A stretch of 64,000 bases of DNA from Nocardioides sp. (GCA_020636915.1 JACJWV010000012.1:1-64000), one strand, 5' to 3'; numbered from the stretch's first letter, positions 17,083 through 27,609 are shown. Notes: a model not told the origin generated them from the letters alone. Translations and numbers: made by a program.

Positions 17083-17945
17083 CAGGCGCGCAGGGTGCGC
17101 CGCGCCGCGCGCCGTACGACCCCGGTGAGCCGGTCCAAGACCGGGGAGTCCAGCCGCCACCGCTGCCAGTGCAGGTCGACGTCGACGTGCAGCCGACCGA
17201 CGAGGGGGACGAGCCCGTCGTCGAGCTGCGGTTCGGGGATCATGCCCCAGCCGAGGCCGAGCCGGACCGCCTCGGCGAAGTCGGCCGAGGTCGGGACCCG
17301 GTGCACGACCGGCGGCTCGCCGACACCGCGCGCGGCCAGCACGTCGTGCTGCAGCGTGTCCTTCTCGTTGAAGACCACCACGGGCATCGCCGCCCAGTCC
17401 GGGCCTCGGCCGCGCCGCCACCGCTCGGCGAGCACCGGGGCGGCGGCCGGCACGTAGCGCAGCGAGCCGAGCCGTTCGACCGAGCACCCCTGGACGGCCG
17501 TCGGCTCGCTGGTGACCGCGGCCAGCACGTCGCCGCTGCGCAGCAGCCCGGTGGAGAACGCCTGGTCCTCGACGTGCACGCGCAGCGCGACACCGCCCCA
17601 GGTCGCCACCTCCCCGAGGACCCCGCGGAACCAGGTGGCCAGCGAGTCCGCGTTCACGGCCAGCGGCAGGTCCACGGTGCCCGCGCCTCCGTGGGCCAGC
17701 GCGTCGTCGACCTCGTCGTGCAGCAGCCGCACCTGGCGCGCGAGGCGGAGCAGCACCTGGCCCTCCGCGGTCGGCCGGCAGGGGGCGGTGCGCTGGACCA
17801 CCACCCGTCCGAGCTGCGACTCCAGCGCCCGGATGCGCTGGCTGATCGCGGACGGCGTCACGTGCAGCTCACGGGCCGCCGCCTCGAAGGTGCCGTGGTC
17901 GGCGATCGCCACGAGCGCCGCGAGCTGCGCCGGCACGAGGTCCAT
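17082..17945 (-). CDS. lysG: LysR family regulator, ArgP/LysG type
   Basis: A 287-aa LysR protein. The winged helix-turn-helix at residues 1-60 is MDLVPAQLAALVAIADHGTF then LHVTPSAISQRIRALESQLG. It is followed by a periplasmic-binding-like effector domain (about 90-285). The AISQRIRALE helix is typical of ArgP/LysG, which sense lysine or arginine and activate the adjacent exporter. Here the gene is divergent from lysE, 70 bp apart, the classic lysG-lysE arrangement of Corynebacterium. ATG at 17945 follows TAGCAT by 6 bases. The stop codon runs into a 16-bp palindrome. Confidence 0.9.
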   Translation of the reverse strand: MDLVPAQLAALVAIADHGTFEAAARELHVTPSAISQRIRALESQLGRVVVQRTAPCRPTAEGQVLLRLARQVRLLHDEVDDALAHGGAGTVDLPLAVNADSLATWFRGVLGEVATWGGVALRVHVEDQAFSTGLLRSGDVLAAVTSEPTAVQGCSVERLGSLRYVPAAAPVLAERWRRGRGPDWAAMPVVVFNEKDTLQHDVLAARGVGEPPVVHRVPTSADFAEAVRLGLGWGMIPEPQLDDGLVPLVGRLHVDVDLHWQRWRLDSPVLDRLTGVVRRAARRTLRA

Positions 17946-17951
17946 GAAGCG

Positions 17952-18009
17952 ATGCTAATGGTTCGTCAGATTCTTTCGTTGGTCTTCATGTCGCGCCGAC
18001 GCCTACCGT
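17952..18009. promoter_or_regulatory. Divergent lysG/lysE promoter region
   Basis: Minus-strand TAGCAT (17952-17957) lies 6 bases before lysG, and plus-strand TACCGT (18004-18009) lies 6 bases before lysE. The AT-richer stretch between them (about 17956-17985) is the expected LysG binding site. Both transcripts would be leaderless. Confidence 0.6.
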
Positions 18010-18015
18010 GGCCGG

Positions 18016-18621
18016 GTGCTCGACGCCCTGGCCGCCGGCCTCCTGACCGGCCTGTCGCTGATCGTCGCGATCGGCGCGCAGAACGCGTTCGTGCTGCGCC
18101 AGGGCCTCGCGCGCGAGCACGTCGGCCTGGTCGTCCTCATCTGCGCGGTGTCCGACGTGGTGCTGATCGTCGCCGGCGTCGCCGGCATCGGGTCCGTGGT
18201 CGAGCGCGCCGGCTGGGCGCTCGACGTCGTTCGCTGGCTCGGCGTCGCCTTCCTCGGTTGGTACGGCGTCAGCTCGCTGCTGCGCGCGCGGCGGGCCGAG
18301 TCACTGCAGACGTCCCCGGCGGGGGCGGCCACCAGCCGCCGTACCGTCGCCGCTCGGATGGTCGCGCTGACCTGGCTCAACCCCCACGTCTACCTCGACA
18401 CCGTGCTGCTGCTCGGCTCGATCGCCAACCACCACGGGTCGCCGGGTCGTTGGTGGTTCGCGGTCGGCGCCTGCCTGGGGAGCATCGTGTGGTTCAGTGC
18501 GCTGGGCTACGGGGCCCGGCTCGCCGCCCCGCTCCTCGCCAGCCCCCGGGCGTGGCGGGTGCTCGACGTGCTCATCGGCCTGGTCATGCTGGCGATCGCC
18601 GCGAGCCTCGCGCTCGGTTGA
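18016..18621 (+). CDS. lysE: LysE family basic amino acid exporter
   Basis: A 201-aa inner-membrane transporter with about six hydrophobic segments. The N-terminal signature GLSLIVAIGAQNAFVLRQGL and the central WLNPHVYLDT motif are diagnostic for LysE. It exports L-lysine and L-arginine, protecting cells during peptide catabolism. The GTG start at 18016 follows TACCGT by 6 bases. The last 21 bases including the TGA stop are duplicated in tandem (18601-18621 and 18622-18642, one difference), so the copy repeats the stop codon in frame. Confidence 0.95.
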   Translation: MLDALAAGLLTGLSLIVAIGAQNAFVLRQGLAREHVGLVVLICAVSDVVLIVAGVAGIGSVVERAGWALDVVRWLGVAFLGWYGVSSLLRARRAESLQTSPAGAATSRRTVAARMVALTWLNPHVYLDTVLLLGSIANHHGSPGRWWFAVGACLGSIVWFSALGYGARLAAPLLASPRAWRVLDVLIGLVMLAIAASLALG

Positions 18622-18642
18622 GCGAGCCTCGCGCTCGGCTGA
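18601..18642 (+). repeat. 21-bp tandem duplication of the lysE 3' end
   Basis: The final six sense codons plus TGA of lysE are followed at once by a second copy differing at one base. Loss of the first stop would only add seven residues. Confidence 0.8.
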
Positions 18643-18712
18643 GGTCCCCGAGGGTGAGGTCTTCTCCCCGCCCAGCGGCTAGGTTCGTCGCGGGCTACAG
18701 GAGGCCGCACGC

Positions 18713-20425
18713 ATGATTCCCGCCGGCGCGGTCAGCGCCGACCCGTCGTTCGACCGGTACGCCCGGATGGTGTGCCGGGCCCTCGGCGTCCCGGTCGCCC
18801 TGGTCTCGCTCATCGAGGAGGGCCGCCAGGTCTTCCCGGGCGCCTGCGGGCTGCCGCCGGAGGTCGACGCCGAGCGGCAGACACCGCTCTCGCACTCGCT
18901 GTGCCAGCACGTCGTCGCCGACCAGCGCCCGCTGGTCGTCTCCGACGCCCGCGAGCACGACCGGGTGCGCGACAACCTCGCGGTGCGCGACCTCGCAGTG
19001 GTCGCGTACGCCGGTTGGCCCATCACCGACCACACCGGCACGATCGTCGGGTCGCTGTGCGCGATCGACCACGAGCCGCGGGCGTGGACGTCGGGCGACC
19101 TCGAGATGCTCGAGGACCTCGCCGCCGCCTGCTCGACCGAGCTGTCCGAGCGCGCGATGCGCGCGGCCGAGGAGGGTCTCTCCCACCGCAGCAGGGTGCT
19201 GCTCGCGCTCAGCGAGGCCCTCTCGGACACCCGGACGCTGACCGACGTGGCGCGCGCGGTCGAGCAGACCGCGTTGGAGCACCTCGGCTGCCTGCGCGCC
19301 GGCATCTGGCTGCGGCAGGTCGACGAGCACGGGGAGCACCTGGCCTACGTCGACTACCCCGGCGCGGGCTGGACCTCGGCGCAGATCAACCGGGTGCTGC
19401 CGCTGGACGGGACCAACCCCCTCGGCACCGCGATCGCCCGGCGCCGACCGCTCTACTTCGCCGACCGGCACGCGCAGAACCGCCTCTACCCCCACCTCGA
19501 CACCAGCCGCCAGGTCGGGGACGCGCGCTCCTTCGTGCCGCTCGGCAGCCGCGACGAGACCCTCGGCGCCCTGGCGCTGGTGTGGGAGTCCAGCCGGGAG
19601 ATCTCGGAGGAGGACCGCATCACGATCGAGGCGCTGACGTCGTACGCCACCCAGGCGCTGCAGCGCTCGATCCTGCTGCAGGAGCGGCTCGACGCGCTCG
19701 TCACCCTCCAGAACTCACTGATGCCGCAGCTGCCGCAGCCCGACAGCCTCCAGCTGGCGGCGCGCTACCGGCCCGCCGCGTCCCGCGACCAGGTGGGCGG
19801 CGACTGGTACGACGCCGTGGTGATGCCGTCGGGCCTGACGAACCTGATGGTCGGTGACGTCGTCGGCCACGACATCGCCGCCGCCGCGATCATGGGGCAG
19901 CTGCGCAACATGCTCCGCGCGATCGCGTGGTCGGTCGACGACACCCCGTCGCGCAACGTCACCCGCCTCGACCAGGCGATGCAGGACCTCGCCGTCGAGG
20001 GCATGGCGAGCCTGGTCTACGCGAGGATCGAGCAGACCGAGGAGCAGCGCGCGACCGGCGCACGCACCCTGCGGTGGACCAACGCCGGACACCCCCCGCC
20101 GCTGCTCGTCGGAGCCGACGGCGTGGCCACGCTGCTGCAGGACGGTACGCCCGACCTGATGCTCGGCGTGCACCCCGAGGGCGAGCGGGCCGACCGGCGG
20201 ACGACCATCGAGGCCGACTCGCTCCTGCTGCTCTACACCGACGGGCTGGTCGAGCGACGGGGCGAGGACATCACCGACGGTCTGGACCGCCTCTGCGCGG
20301 CCGCGGGCCGGCACCACGGGCTCCCGGTCGGCGCCTTCCTCGACGCCGTGCTGGCCGACCTCGTCCCGGCCAGGCTCGACGACGACGTCGCGGTGCTCGC
20401 GGTGAAGTTCCGCGCCCGGGCGTGA
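18713..20425 (+). CDS. GAF-GAF-SpoIIE (PP2C-type) serine phosphatase
   Basis: A 570-aa cytosolic sensor phosphatase. GAF 1 spans about residues 10-150 (ALVSLIEEGRQVFPGACGLP, PLVVSDAREHDRV). GAF 2 spans about 165-320. The SpoIIE domain spans 340-568, with metal-binding aspartates in GGDWYDAV and VGDVVGHD, then NAGHPPPLLV, LLLLYTDGLVERR and DDDVAVLAVK. Such proteins dephosphorylate anti-anti-sigma factors (RsbU-like), coupling a signal bound by GAF to sigma-factor release. No sigma/anti-sigma pair is adjacent. AGGAGG lies upstream of the ATG. Confidence 0.92.
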   Translation: MIPAGAVSADPSFDRYARMVCRALGVPVALVSLIEEGRQVFPGACGLPPEVDAERQTPLSHSLCQHVVADQRPLVVSDAREHDRVRDNLAVRDLAVVAYAGWPITDHTGTIVGSLCAIDHEPRAWTSGDLEMLEDLAAACSTELSERAMRAAEEGLSHRSRVLLALSEALSDTRTLTDVARAVEQTALEHLGCLRAGIWLRQVDEHGEHLAYVDYPGAGWTSAQINRVLPLDGTNPLGTAIARRRPLYFADRHAQNRLYPHLDTSRQVGDARSFVPLGSRDETLGALALVWESSREISEEDRITIEALTSYATQALQRSILLQERLDALVTLQNSLMPQLPQPDSLQLAARYRPAASRDQVGGDWYDAVVMPSGLTNLMVGDVVGHDIAAAAIMGQLRNMLRAIAWSVDDTPSRNVTRLDQAMQDLAVEGMASLVYARIEQTEEQRATGARTLRWTNAGHPPPLLVGADGVATLLQDGTPDLMLGVHPEGERADRRTTIEADSLLLLYTDGLVERRGEDITDGLDRLCAAAGRHHGLPVGAFLDAVLADLVPARLDDDVAVLAVKFRARA

Positions 20426-20445
20426 CCTCGCCCCTCCGGCGTCCG

Positions 20446-20451
20446 TAGGGT
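20446..20451 (+). promoter_or_regulatory. -10 hexamer for a leaderless start at 20458
   Basis: TAGGGT, 6 bases before the ATG at 20458. Confidence 0.55.
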
Positions 20452-20457
20452 GCGGGC

Positions 20458-21273
20458 ATGACCGACCAGGAGCTGCTCAGCGGTTACGTCGACGTCTGGT
20501 GGCAGGCGATCAACGACTTCACCGACCTCCTCGAGGAGCTCGACGAGGCGGACTGGGCTCGGCCCACCGACCTCCCGGGCTGGGACGTCAAGGCCGTCGC
20601 GTCGCACATCGCGCACCTGGAGTCGATCCTGGCCGGAAACCCCGAGGAGACGGTCGACGTCGGCCAGCCGGACCACGTGACGAGCGTGATGGGGCTCTAC
20701 ACCGAGATCGGCGTGGTCAGCCGGCGCGGCGCCGACCCGGACGCCATCATCAACGAGATCCGCTCGTCCGCGACCGCCCGCCACACCCGGCTGCTCGCCG
20801 ACCCGCCCACCGACGGCGGCGCCAAGCCCGACCTGGTCTTCGGCGGCGTCGGCTGGGACTGGCGCACCCTGCTGCGCAACCGGCCGCTGGACGTCTGGAT
20901 GCACGAGCAGGACGTGCGCCGCGCGGTCGACCGCCCCGGAGGCATGGACTCCCCGGCCGCCCGGCACACCGCGGAGTACCTCGCCGAGAGCCTGGGCTAC
21001 GTGCTCGCCAAGCGGGCCGCGGCCCCCGCGGGCACGACCGCCGTGCTGGAGATGGAGGGCAGCGCGCCGTACGCCTTCGAGGTCGACGCGAACGGCCGGG
21101 GACAGCGACTCCCCGCGCCCCCGGCGGACCCGACCGTGCGGCTCTGCATGGACCGGGAGGCGTTCATCCGGCTCGCCGGCGGCCGGTGCGAGCCCGAGCC
21201 GGGCACGGTGCAGGTCGGCGGCGACCAGGCCCTCGGGCAGCGGGTCCTCGACGCCCTCGCGACCACCCCGTGA
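20458..21273 (+). CDS. Mycothiol-dependent maleylpyruvate isomerase family protein
   Basis: A 271-aa DinB-like four-helix-bundle protein of the TIGR03083/MDMPI family. The N-terminal domain has LPGWDVKAVASHIAHLESIL (metal histidine) and later RPLDVWMHEQDVRRAV (second Glu/His metal pair). The C-terminal part (about 180-271) is SCP2-like and ends DQALGQRVLDALA. Members use mycothiol, the actinobacterial thiol, to isomerise or conjugate electrophiles; the true substrate is unknown. It overlaps the next gene by 4 bases (GTGA), so they are translationally coupled. Confidence 0.9.
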   Translation: MTDQELLSGYVDVWWQAINDFTDLLEELDEADWARPTDLPGWDVKAVASHIAHLESILAGNPEETVDVGQPDHVTSVMGLYTEIGVVSRRGADPDAIINEIRSSATARHTRLLADPPTDGGAKPDLVFGGVGWDWRTLLRNRPLDVWMHEQDVRRAVDRPGGMDSPAARHTAEYLAESLGYVLAKRAAAPAGTTAVLEMEGSAPYAFEVDANGRGQRLPAPPADPTVRLCMDREAFIRLAGGRCEPEPGTVQVGGDQALGQRVLDALATTP

Positions 21274-22211
21274 CGGCCGCCGTCGACCGCTGGACGATCG
21301 CCGACCTCCCGGAGCAGACCGGCCGCACGGTCGTGGTGACCGGGCCGAGCCTGGGCGGGCTCGGCCAGCACACCGCGCTCGAGCTCGCTCGGCGCGGCGC
21401 CCGCGTCGTGCTGGCGGGCCGGCGCGCGGAGCGGCTCACCGAGACCGCCGCCGCGATCCACGCCGAGGTCGACCGGGCCGACGTGGAGCAGGTCGTCGTC
21501 GACCTCGCCGACCTGGGGTCGGTACGACGGGGGGCGGCCGAGCTCGCCGGGCTCGGCCCGGTCCACGTGCTGGTGAACAACGCCGGCGTGATGGCCCCGC
21601 CGTACTCCCGCACCGGCGACGGTCTCGAGCTGCAGATGGCGACCAACCACTTCGGGCCGTTCCTGCTCACCGGCCTGCTGCTGCCCCAGCTGGTCGCCGC
21701 CGAGGGCGCCCGGGTGGTGACGGTCTCCTCGCAGATGCACCGGGTCGCCCCGAGCGCGCCCCTGCAGGACCCGCGGGTGCGGCACGGCCGCTACCAGCGC
21801 TGGCCGACCTACGGGCAGACCAAGCTGGCCAACCTGCTGTTCACCTACGAGCTCGACCGGCGGCTGCGCCGGGCCGAGCTCCCGGTCAAGGCGCTGGCCG
21901 CACACCCGGGCTTCGCGTCCACCCACCTCGCGGCCAACGGGCAGTACGGCCGCGCCGCCGGCGGCCGCGCCTCGATCCTCGACGCCGCCATCAAGGCCGT
22001 CTCCCCCAACACCGCCGAGCAGGGGGCCTGGCCGACGCTGATGGCGGCCACCGCGGACCTGCCCGGTGCGACCTACGTCGGCCCCGACGGCCTGTTCGAG
22101 TGGGGCGGCTCGCCGCGGGTCACCACCAGCAGCCGACGCTCGCTCGACGAGGTCGCCCAGCGGCGGCTGTGGGAGCTCAGCGAGGAGGTCACGGGCATCC
22201 GCTACCCGTGA
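21270..22211 (+). CDS. Short-chain dehydrogenase, retinol/WW-domain-oxidoreductase-like
   Basis: A 313-aa SDR. The cofactor loop reads VVVTGPSLGGLGQHTALELA, a slightly altered TGxxxGxG motif (family norm TGANSGLG). NNAG is at about residue 103, and the active site has S (VTVSSQMHR) and YGQTK (YxxxK). The start is GTG 21270 inside the stop of the preceding gene, with 4-base overlap and translational coupling. It reduces or oxidises an unidentified carbonyl with NAD(P)H. The coupling suggests it acts on the same or a related substrate as the MDMPI-like protein. Confidence 0.9.
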   Translation: MTAAVDRWTIADLPEQTGRTVVVTGPSLGGLGQHTALELARRGARVVLAGRRAERLTETAAAIHAEVDRADVEQVVVDLADLGSVRRGAAELAGLGPVHVLVNNAGVMAPPYSRTGDGLELQMATNHFGPFLLTGLLLPQLVAAEGARVVTVSSQMHRVAPSAPLQDPRVRHGRYQRWPTYGQTKLANLLFTYELDRRLRRAELPVKALAAHPGFASTHLAANGQYGRAAGGRASILDAAIKAVSPNTAEQGAWPTLMAATADLPGATYVGPDGLFEWGGSPRVTTSSRRSLDEVAQRRLWELSEEVTGIRYP

Positions 22212-22220
22212 GCGCCACCT

Positions 22221-22236
22221 AGCCTGGATCCAGGCT
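22221..22236. repeat. 16-bp perfect palindrome at a stop codon (copy 2)
   Basis: Identical to the palindrome at 17067-17082 and again sharing its last base with a minus-strand TGA (22236-22238). It lies between convergent genes, so it can terminate both. Confidence 0.8.
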
Positions 22237-23636
22237 CAGGAGCGGTCGGCGACCCGGACGAACCCGCCGAGGACCGGGACGTACGCCGCGCCGTCGGGGC
22301 CCAGCGCGACGGTGCCGTGGTGGTTGTCGGCGAGCACCCCGAGGCCGGTGCGCCGCGCCCACACCGTTCGGCCGGTGTCGAGGTCGAGCGCGGTGAGGTA
22401 CCAGGCGTCCGCGCCCAGCCAGCTGTGCCGCTTGGTGTAGACGTAGGCCAGCCCCGCCTCCGCCGAGACCGCGGGGGCACCGGACGGTGCGTCGAGGTCG
22501 GACTCCCACGCCACCCGGCACCGGCCGGCGGCGACGTCGACCCGGGCGATGCCACCGGTCGTCGTGCGGCCCAGCGCGGTCGAGAGCGGTCCGTCGTACC
22601 CGTGCTGGTCGAGCACCAGCAGGCCGTCGGCGGCCGCGACCACGCCGCCGTCGGTCGCGCTGCGGTCGTCGTCGAAGAGCTCGACCCGGCAGACGACGAC
22701 ACCGGTGTCGGGACGGTGCACGACGACCTGCATCCGCGGGTTGCGGTCGTCGGCCACGGCGACCAGCCGCGAGGACAGGACCACCGGCGCGCCGCCGCGC
22801 TCCCCGTCGTCGTACGCCGACGACCAGGCCACCACCGGCCGGCCCCGCGAGGCGACGACCTTGTGCAGGGCGGTCGCCCCGGCGACGTACACCCCGTCGG
22901 GGCCCACGGTGGGCGGCCGCGCCACCGTGTCGTGGAGGTCGACGGTGCGCACCCGGCCGTCCGAGACCAGCCCGACCCGCCCGTCGGTCGACGAGAACCA
23001 GACCCGGCCGGGCGGCTCCGCGCGGATCCCGGTCAGGCAGCCGACGTCGGGCAGGTCGATCGTCGCGACGGTCGTGAGGTCGGGTTCCCCCTCTGCGTCG
23101 GCGGTGCCGACCGCGAGGACCTCGTCGTCCAGCCCGACCAGGGCGCGGTCGCCGACGACCGTGAAGACCGCGGGACACCGACCGGGGAGCTCCTTGGTGG
23201 CTCGCTGCCGCAGGCTCTCGGGGTCGAGCAGCCGCAGCACGCGACCGCAGGTGGTCACCAGCCGGCCGTGGGTGTCGAAGGCGATCTCCCGGCAGTCCGA
23301 CGTGCCGTAGGACCTCGTCGTGACCCGCGGCGACTCGCCCAGGGGCGCCGCGACCTGGTCGGCCGTGACGATCGCCGGGCGCCCGACGTACGACGGCGTC
23401 ACGAGCGCTCCCGCGCCGGGGGGCAGCCGCACCCACCCGTCGGGCACGACCCACACGAGCCCGGCGACCGCCAGCGCCGCCACGACCGACCTGAGGACCA
23501 CCCGTCGGGTCGGCCGCAGCCAGGCGCGCACCCGGGGGAAGCACAGCGCGCCGGCGACGAGGAGCAGCACGACCGGCCCGATCGCCCACCACACGATGGC
23601 CACGCCGAGCAGGGCGGCGGTGCGCGCGAACCTCAT
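22236..23636 (-). CDS. Membrane-anchored PQQ-like beta-propeller protein
   Basis: A 466-aa protein. Two N-terminal membrane segments (about 8-32 and 46-64) are followed by an extracytoplasmic beta-propeller of about seven blades with repeated GxVYVxG/DxxTGxxxW elements (DGVYVAGATALHKV, LDLDTGRTVWARRTGLGVLA). Several cysteines (SDCREIAF, VTTCGRV, GRCPAVF, VGCLTG, VVCRVEL, GRCRVAW) could form disulfides outside the membrane. PQQ-like propellers often serve as scaffolds; the residues for PQQ dehydrogenase activity are not evident. The 67-bp gap to the divergent aldo/keto reductase holds both promoters. Confidence 0.8.
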   Translation of the reverse strand: MRFARTAALLGVAIVWWAIGPVVLLLVAGALCFPRVRAWLRPTRRVVLRSVVAALAVAGLVWVVPDGWVRLPPGAGALVTPSYVGRPAIVTADQVAAPLGESPRVTTRSYGTSDCREIAFDTHGRLVTTCGRVLRLLDPESLRQRATKELPGRCPAVFTVVGDRALVGLDDEVLAVGTADAEGEPDLTTVATIDLPDVGCLTGIRAEPPGRVWFSSTDGRVGLVSDGRVRTVDLHDTVARPPTVGPDGVYVAGATALHKVVASRGRPVVAWSSAYDDGERGGAPVVLSSRLVAVADDRNPRMQVVVHRPDTGVVVCRVELFDDDRSATDGGVVAAADGLLVLDQHGYDGPLSTALGRTTTGGIARVDVAAGRCRVAWESDLDAPSGAPAVSAEAGLAYVYTKRHSWLGADAWYLTALDLDTGRTVWARRTGLGVLADNHHGTVALGPDGAAYVPVLGGFVRVADRS

Positions 23637-23703
23637 CTCAGCGGCATGCTAGGTCGGCGGCCCCCCTTGGTTCGCGAGGCGCGACGACGCAGAGTGGGAC
23701 GAC

Positions 23704-24531
23704 ATGAAGCGACTCTCGGACGTCCAGCGCATCGGCTACGGCGCGATGCGGCTCACCGGCCCCGGCATCATGGGCCCGCCCGCCGACCCGGACGAGGCCG
23801 TCCGGGTGCTCCAGCGGGCCGTCGAGCTCGGCGTCGACCACATCGACACCAGCGACTACTACGGGCCGTACGTCGTCAACGACCTGATCCGCGAGGCGCT
23901 CCACCCCTACCCGCCCGAGCTGGTCCTGGTCACCAAGGTCGGGGCGCGTCGCGACGACGCGGGCAGCTGGCTGCCGGCGTTCTCGCCCGACGAGATCAAG
24001 GAGGCGGTCCACGACAACCTCGGCCGGCTCGGTGTCGAGCGCCTCGGCGGGGTGAACCTGCGCTTCATGGACGGCCACGAGGGGTCCTTCGAGGAGCAGT
24101 GGACGGTGCTGGCCGACCTGCGGTCGCAGGGCCTGGTCTGCGACCTCGGGCTGAGCAGCTGCACCGCCGAGCAGGTCAAGATCGCCCAGGACATCGCGCC
24201 GGTGTCGATGGTGCAGAACGCCTACAACGTGGCGGACCGCGAGGACGACGACCTCATCGACGAGCTCGACGACCGGGGCATCTACTACGTGCCGTTCTTC
24301 CCGCTGGGAGGCTTCAGCCCGCTGCAGCTCGGCGCCGTCGACGCCGTCGCCGCCCGCCACGGCGCGACGCACATGCAGGTCGCGCTCGCGTGGCTGCTCC
24401 AGCGCTCGCCCAACATCCTGCTGATCCCCGGCACCAGCTCGGTCGCCCACCTGGAGGAGAACCTCGCGGCCGGCCGGCTGCGGCTCGACGAGACCGACCT
24501 GGCCGAGCTGGACGCGATCGGCCGGCGCTGA
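23704..24531 (+). CDS. Aldo/keto reductase
   Basis: A 275-aa (beta/alpha)8 oxidoreductase. GYGAMRL at the N-terminus, the catalytic tetrad Asp and Tyr in HIDTSDYYGPYVVNDLI (about residues 57-73), the Lys in LVLVTKVGAR, and the NADPH-binding IPGTSSVAHLEENLAA near the C-terminus are all present. The family reduces aldehydes and ketones with NADPH; the substrate is unknown. A short GAGCCC-N5-GGGCTC hairpin follows and overlaps the end of the convergent gene. Confidence 0.93.
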   Translation: MKRLSDVQRIGYGAMRLTGPGIMGPPADPDEAVRVLQRAVELGVDHIDTSDYYGPYVVNDLIREALHPYPPELVLVTKVGARRDDAGSWLPAFSPDEIKEAVHDNLGRLGVERLGGVNLRFMDGHEGSFEEQWTVLADLRSQGLVCDLGLSSCTAEQVKIAQDIAPVSMVQNAYNVADREDDDLIDELDDRGIYYVPFFPLGGFSPLQLGAVDAVAARHGATHMQVALAWLLQRSPNILLIPGTSSVAHLEENLAAGRLRLDETDLAELDAIGRR

Positions 24532-24533
24532 GC

Positions 24534-24550
24534 GAGCCCTTCCCGGGCTC
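24534..24550. terminator. Short hairpin between convergent genes
   Basis: GAGCCC (24534-24539) and GGGCTC (24545-24550) flank a 5-base loop directly after the aldo/keto reductase stop. Confidence 0.5.
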
Positions 24551-25271
24551 AGGCGGGGACAGGCACGGGCTCGGGCAGCACCTGCTCGGGCAGGCCGGGG
24601 TCGAGCAGTCCCTCGCGCCGGGCGACGAACGTGGCCGCGGCGATCGTGGTCGCCACCGCAGCACCGTTGAGCAGCAGCACCGACACGCTCTTGACGAGCA
24701 CGAAGGTCGCGAGCGGCTGGGACTGCAGCAGCCACAGGGTCGCGGTCGCCTTGCCGAGGCAGAGCAGCGCCCACCCGAGGGTGAGGCACCAGAAGAGCCG
24801 GCGGATCCGCGGGCGCAGGTGGAGCTCGTCGTCCATCGGGTAGAAGTCGCCGGCCAGGCGCGCGGCCATCGGTCGTGACGTCGCGAGGGTCGCGAGGAAC
24901 ACCGTCCCGATCAGCCCGTCGCTGATGATCGGCTGGAGGAAGTAGAGGAAGGTGCTGTCGGTGAGCAGCGCCACCAGCGTGCGACCGGTCATCACGGCGG
25001 CGGTCAGGAGCAGCAGGCCCGACGGGCGCCGCCGCGTCACCGCCCGCCACACGATCGCGCCGTAGGACCAGGCCAGCGCGGCGCCGATCGCGGTCCACAC
25101 CCCCTCCAGGCGCAGGCAGGTGTAGAAGAGCGCCCCCGGGATCGCACACGCGACCAGCAGGTTGAGCGCGACCCGACGGACGACGTCGCGGAGCGAGGGG
25201 TGACCGGGCCGGTGCCCCACCTCGGGACCGGTGCGGGTCGTCGGGGTGGTGGTCGTCGGGATGGCGGTCAT
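24549..25271 (-). CDS. VC0807-like membrane protein
   Basis: A 240-aa integral membrane protein with about six hydrophobic segments. It resembles the VC0807 family of unknown function: ALFYTCLRLEGVWTAIGAAL at the start, LLLLTAAVMTGRTLVALLTD in the centre, FLYFLQPIISDGLIGTVFLA, then RLFWCLTLGWALLCLGKAT. The ATG at 25271 was chosen because it begins a Thr/Pro-rich tail preceding the first membrane segment and has AGGACC upstream; a much longer in-frame extension has no sign of coding. Function unknown. Confidence 0.75.
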   Translation of the reverse strand: MTAIPTTTTPTTRTGPEVGHRPGHPSLRDVVRRVALNLLVACAIPGALFYTCLRLEGVWTAIGAALAWSYGAIVWRAVTRRRPSGLLLLTAAVMTGRTLVALLTDSTFLYFLQPIISDGLIGTVFLATLATSRPMAARLAGDFYPMDDELHLRPRIRRLFWCLTLGWALLCLGKATATLWLLQSQPLATFVLVKSVSVLLLNGAAVATTIAAATFVARREGLLDPGLPEQVLPEPVPVPA

Positions 25272-25445
25272 CGGGGTCCTGGTCGGGCTGTCGGATCGGG
25301 CTGGCGGGTCGGGCTGTCGGATCGGCGGATCGGGAGGAGACGGGTCGGCGGCCCGTCCTCCCGACGGTAGGCCGGGCCCTGTCAGGGTTCCCCGTGACCT
25401 CCGTCCCCAACCCCGGTGACGAAGGTCGCGCGGCATGATGGCCGT

Positions 25446-27086
<1,641 letters not shown>

Positions 27087-27133
27087 GGGGCGCCCGCGCG
27101 GGACGGCGCTGGCTCCCGGTTGCGGTCGTCGGT

Positions 27134-27425
27134 GGTCGAGCTCGTCGAGACCCCCGTGGTGTGGGCTGGGCGGTGGCTGTCCGCATCCTGCGGGTTCGCT
27201 CGGGTTGCGACCGACAGGCCGGCTACGCGGGTACGGCGCCGCTCGGCCTGGCGCTGCTTCCCGGCTCGCGGTCTGTAGTGGCGGTCGAGCTTGTCGAGAC
27301 CCCCACAGCCTGTGTGGGGCCGCTGGTGCCGGCATCCTGCGGGCCGCTTCGGTTGCGACCGACAAGCCGGCTACGCGGGTACGGCGCGCTTCGGGCTGGC
27401 GCTGCTTCCCGGCTTGCGGTCTGCG
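27134..27425. repeat. Two direct repeats of about 143 bp, period 149
   Basis: Copy 1 starts at 27134 and copy 2 at 27283. Each begins with GGTCGAGC-T/C-TGTCGAGACCCCC-like sequence and contains GCATCCTGCGGG, GTTGCGACCGACA-G/A-GCCGGC and GGCGCTGCTTCCCGGC blocks, with diverged stretches between. They fill the gap between pgm and the DUF222-HNH gene. I associate such intergenic units with multicopy HNH genes in Nocardioides. Confidence 0.8.
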
Positions 27426-27434
27426 CCGCAAGGT

Positions 27435-27469
27435 GGAGTTCGTGACGTACCTGGTACGTCACGGACTCC
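27435..27469. promoter_or_regulatory. Large dyad upstream of the DUF222-HNH gene
   Basis: A perfect palindrome of 23 bp (27441-27463, 11-bp arms CGTGACGTACC around one T) is extended by GGAGT (27435-27439) and ACTCC (27465-27469). Two TGTTCCGGCG-type direct repeats follow at about 27472-27500. It could be a regulatory dyad, or the recognition or insertion site of the linked HNH protein. Confidence 0.6.
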
Positions 27470-27609
27470 AGTGTTCCGGCGATGTTCCGGCGCTGTTCCA
27501 ACGCCTGTGGAAACGGCCCGTTGATCGTGACCTGATCGTGACCAGAACCCCTGTGGACAAAGGGTTCTGAGCACCTGGGACTGTCGGTGGCGAGTGCTGG
27601 AATGGACCC

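Noticed and set aside
27087..27609. Short frames in the repeats before the HNH gene
   Set aside because: They occur in most frames because the sequence lacks stops, and the two repeat copies do not preserve any frame.
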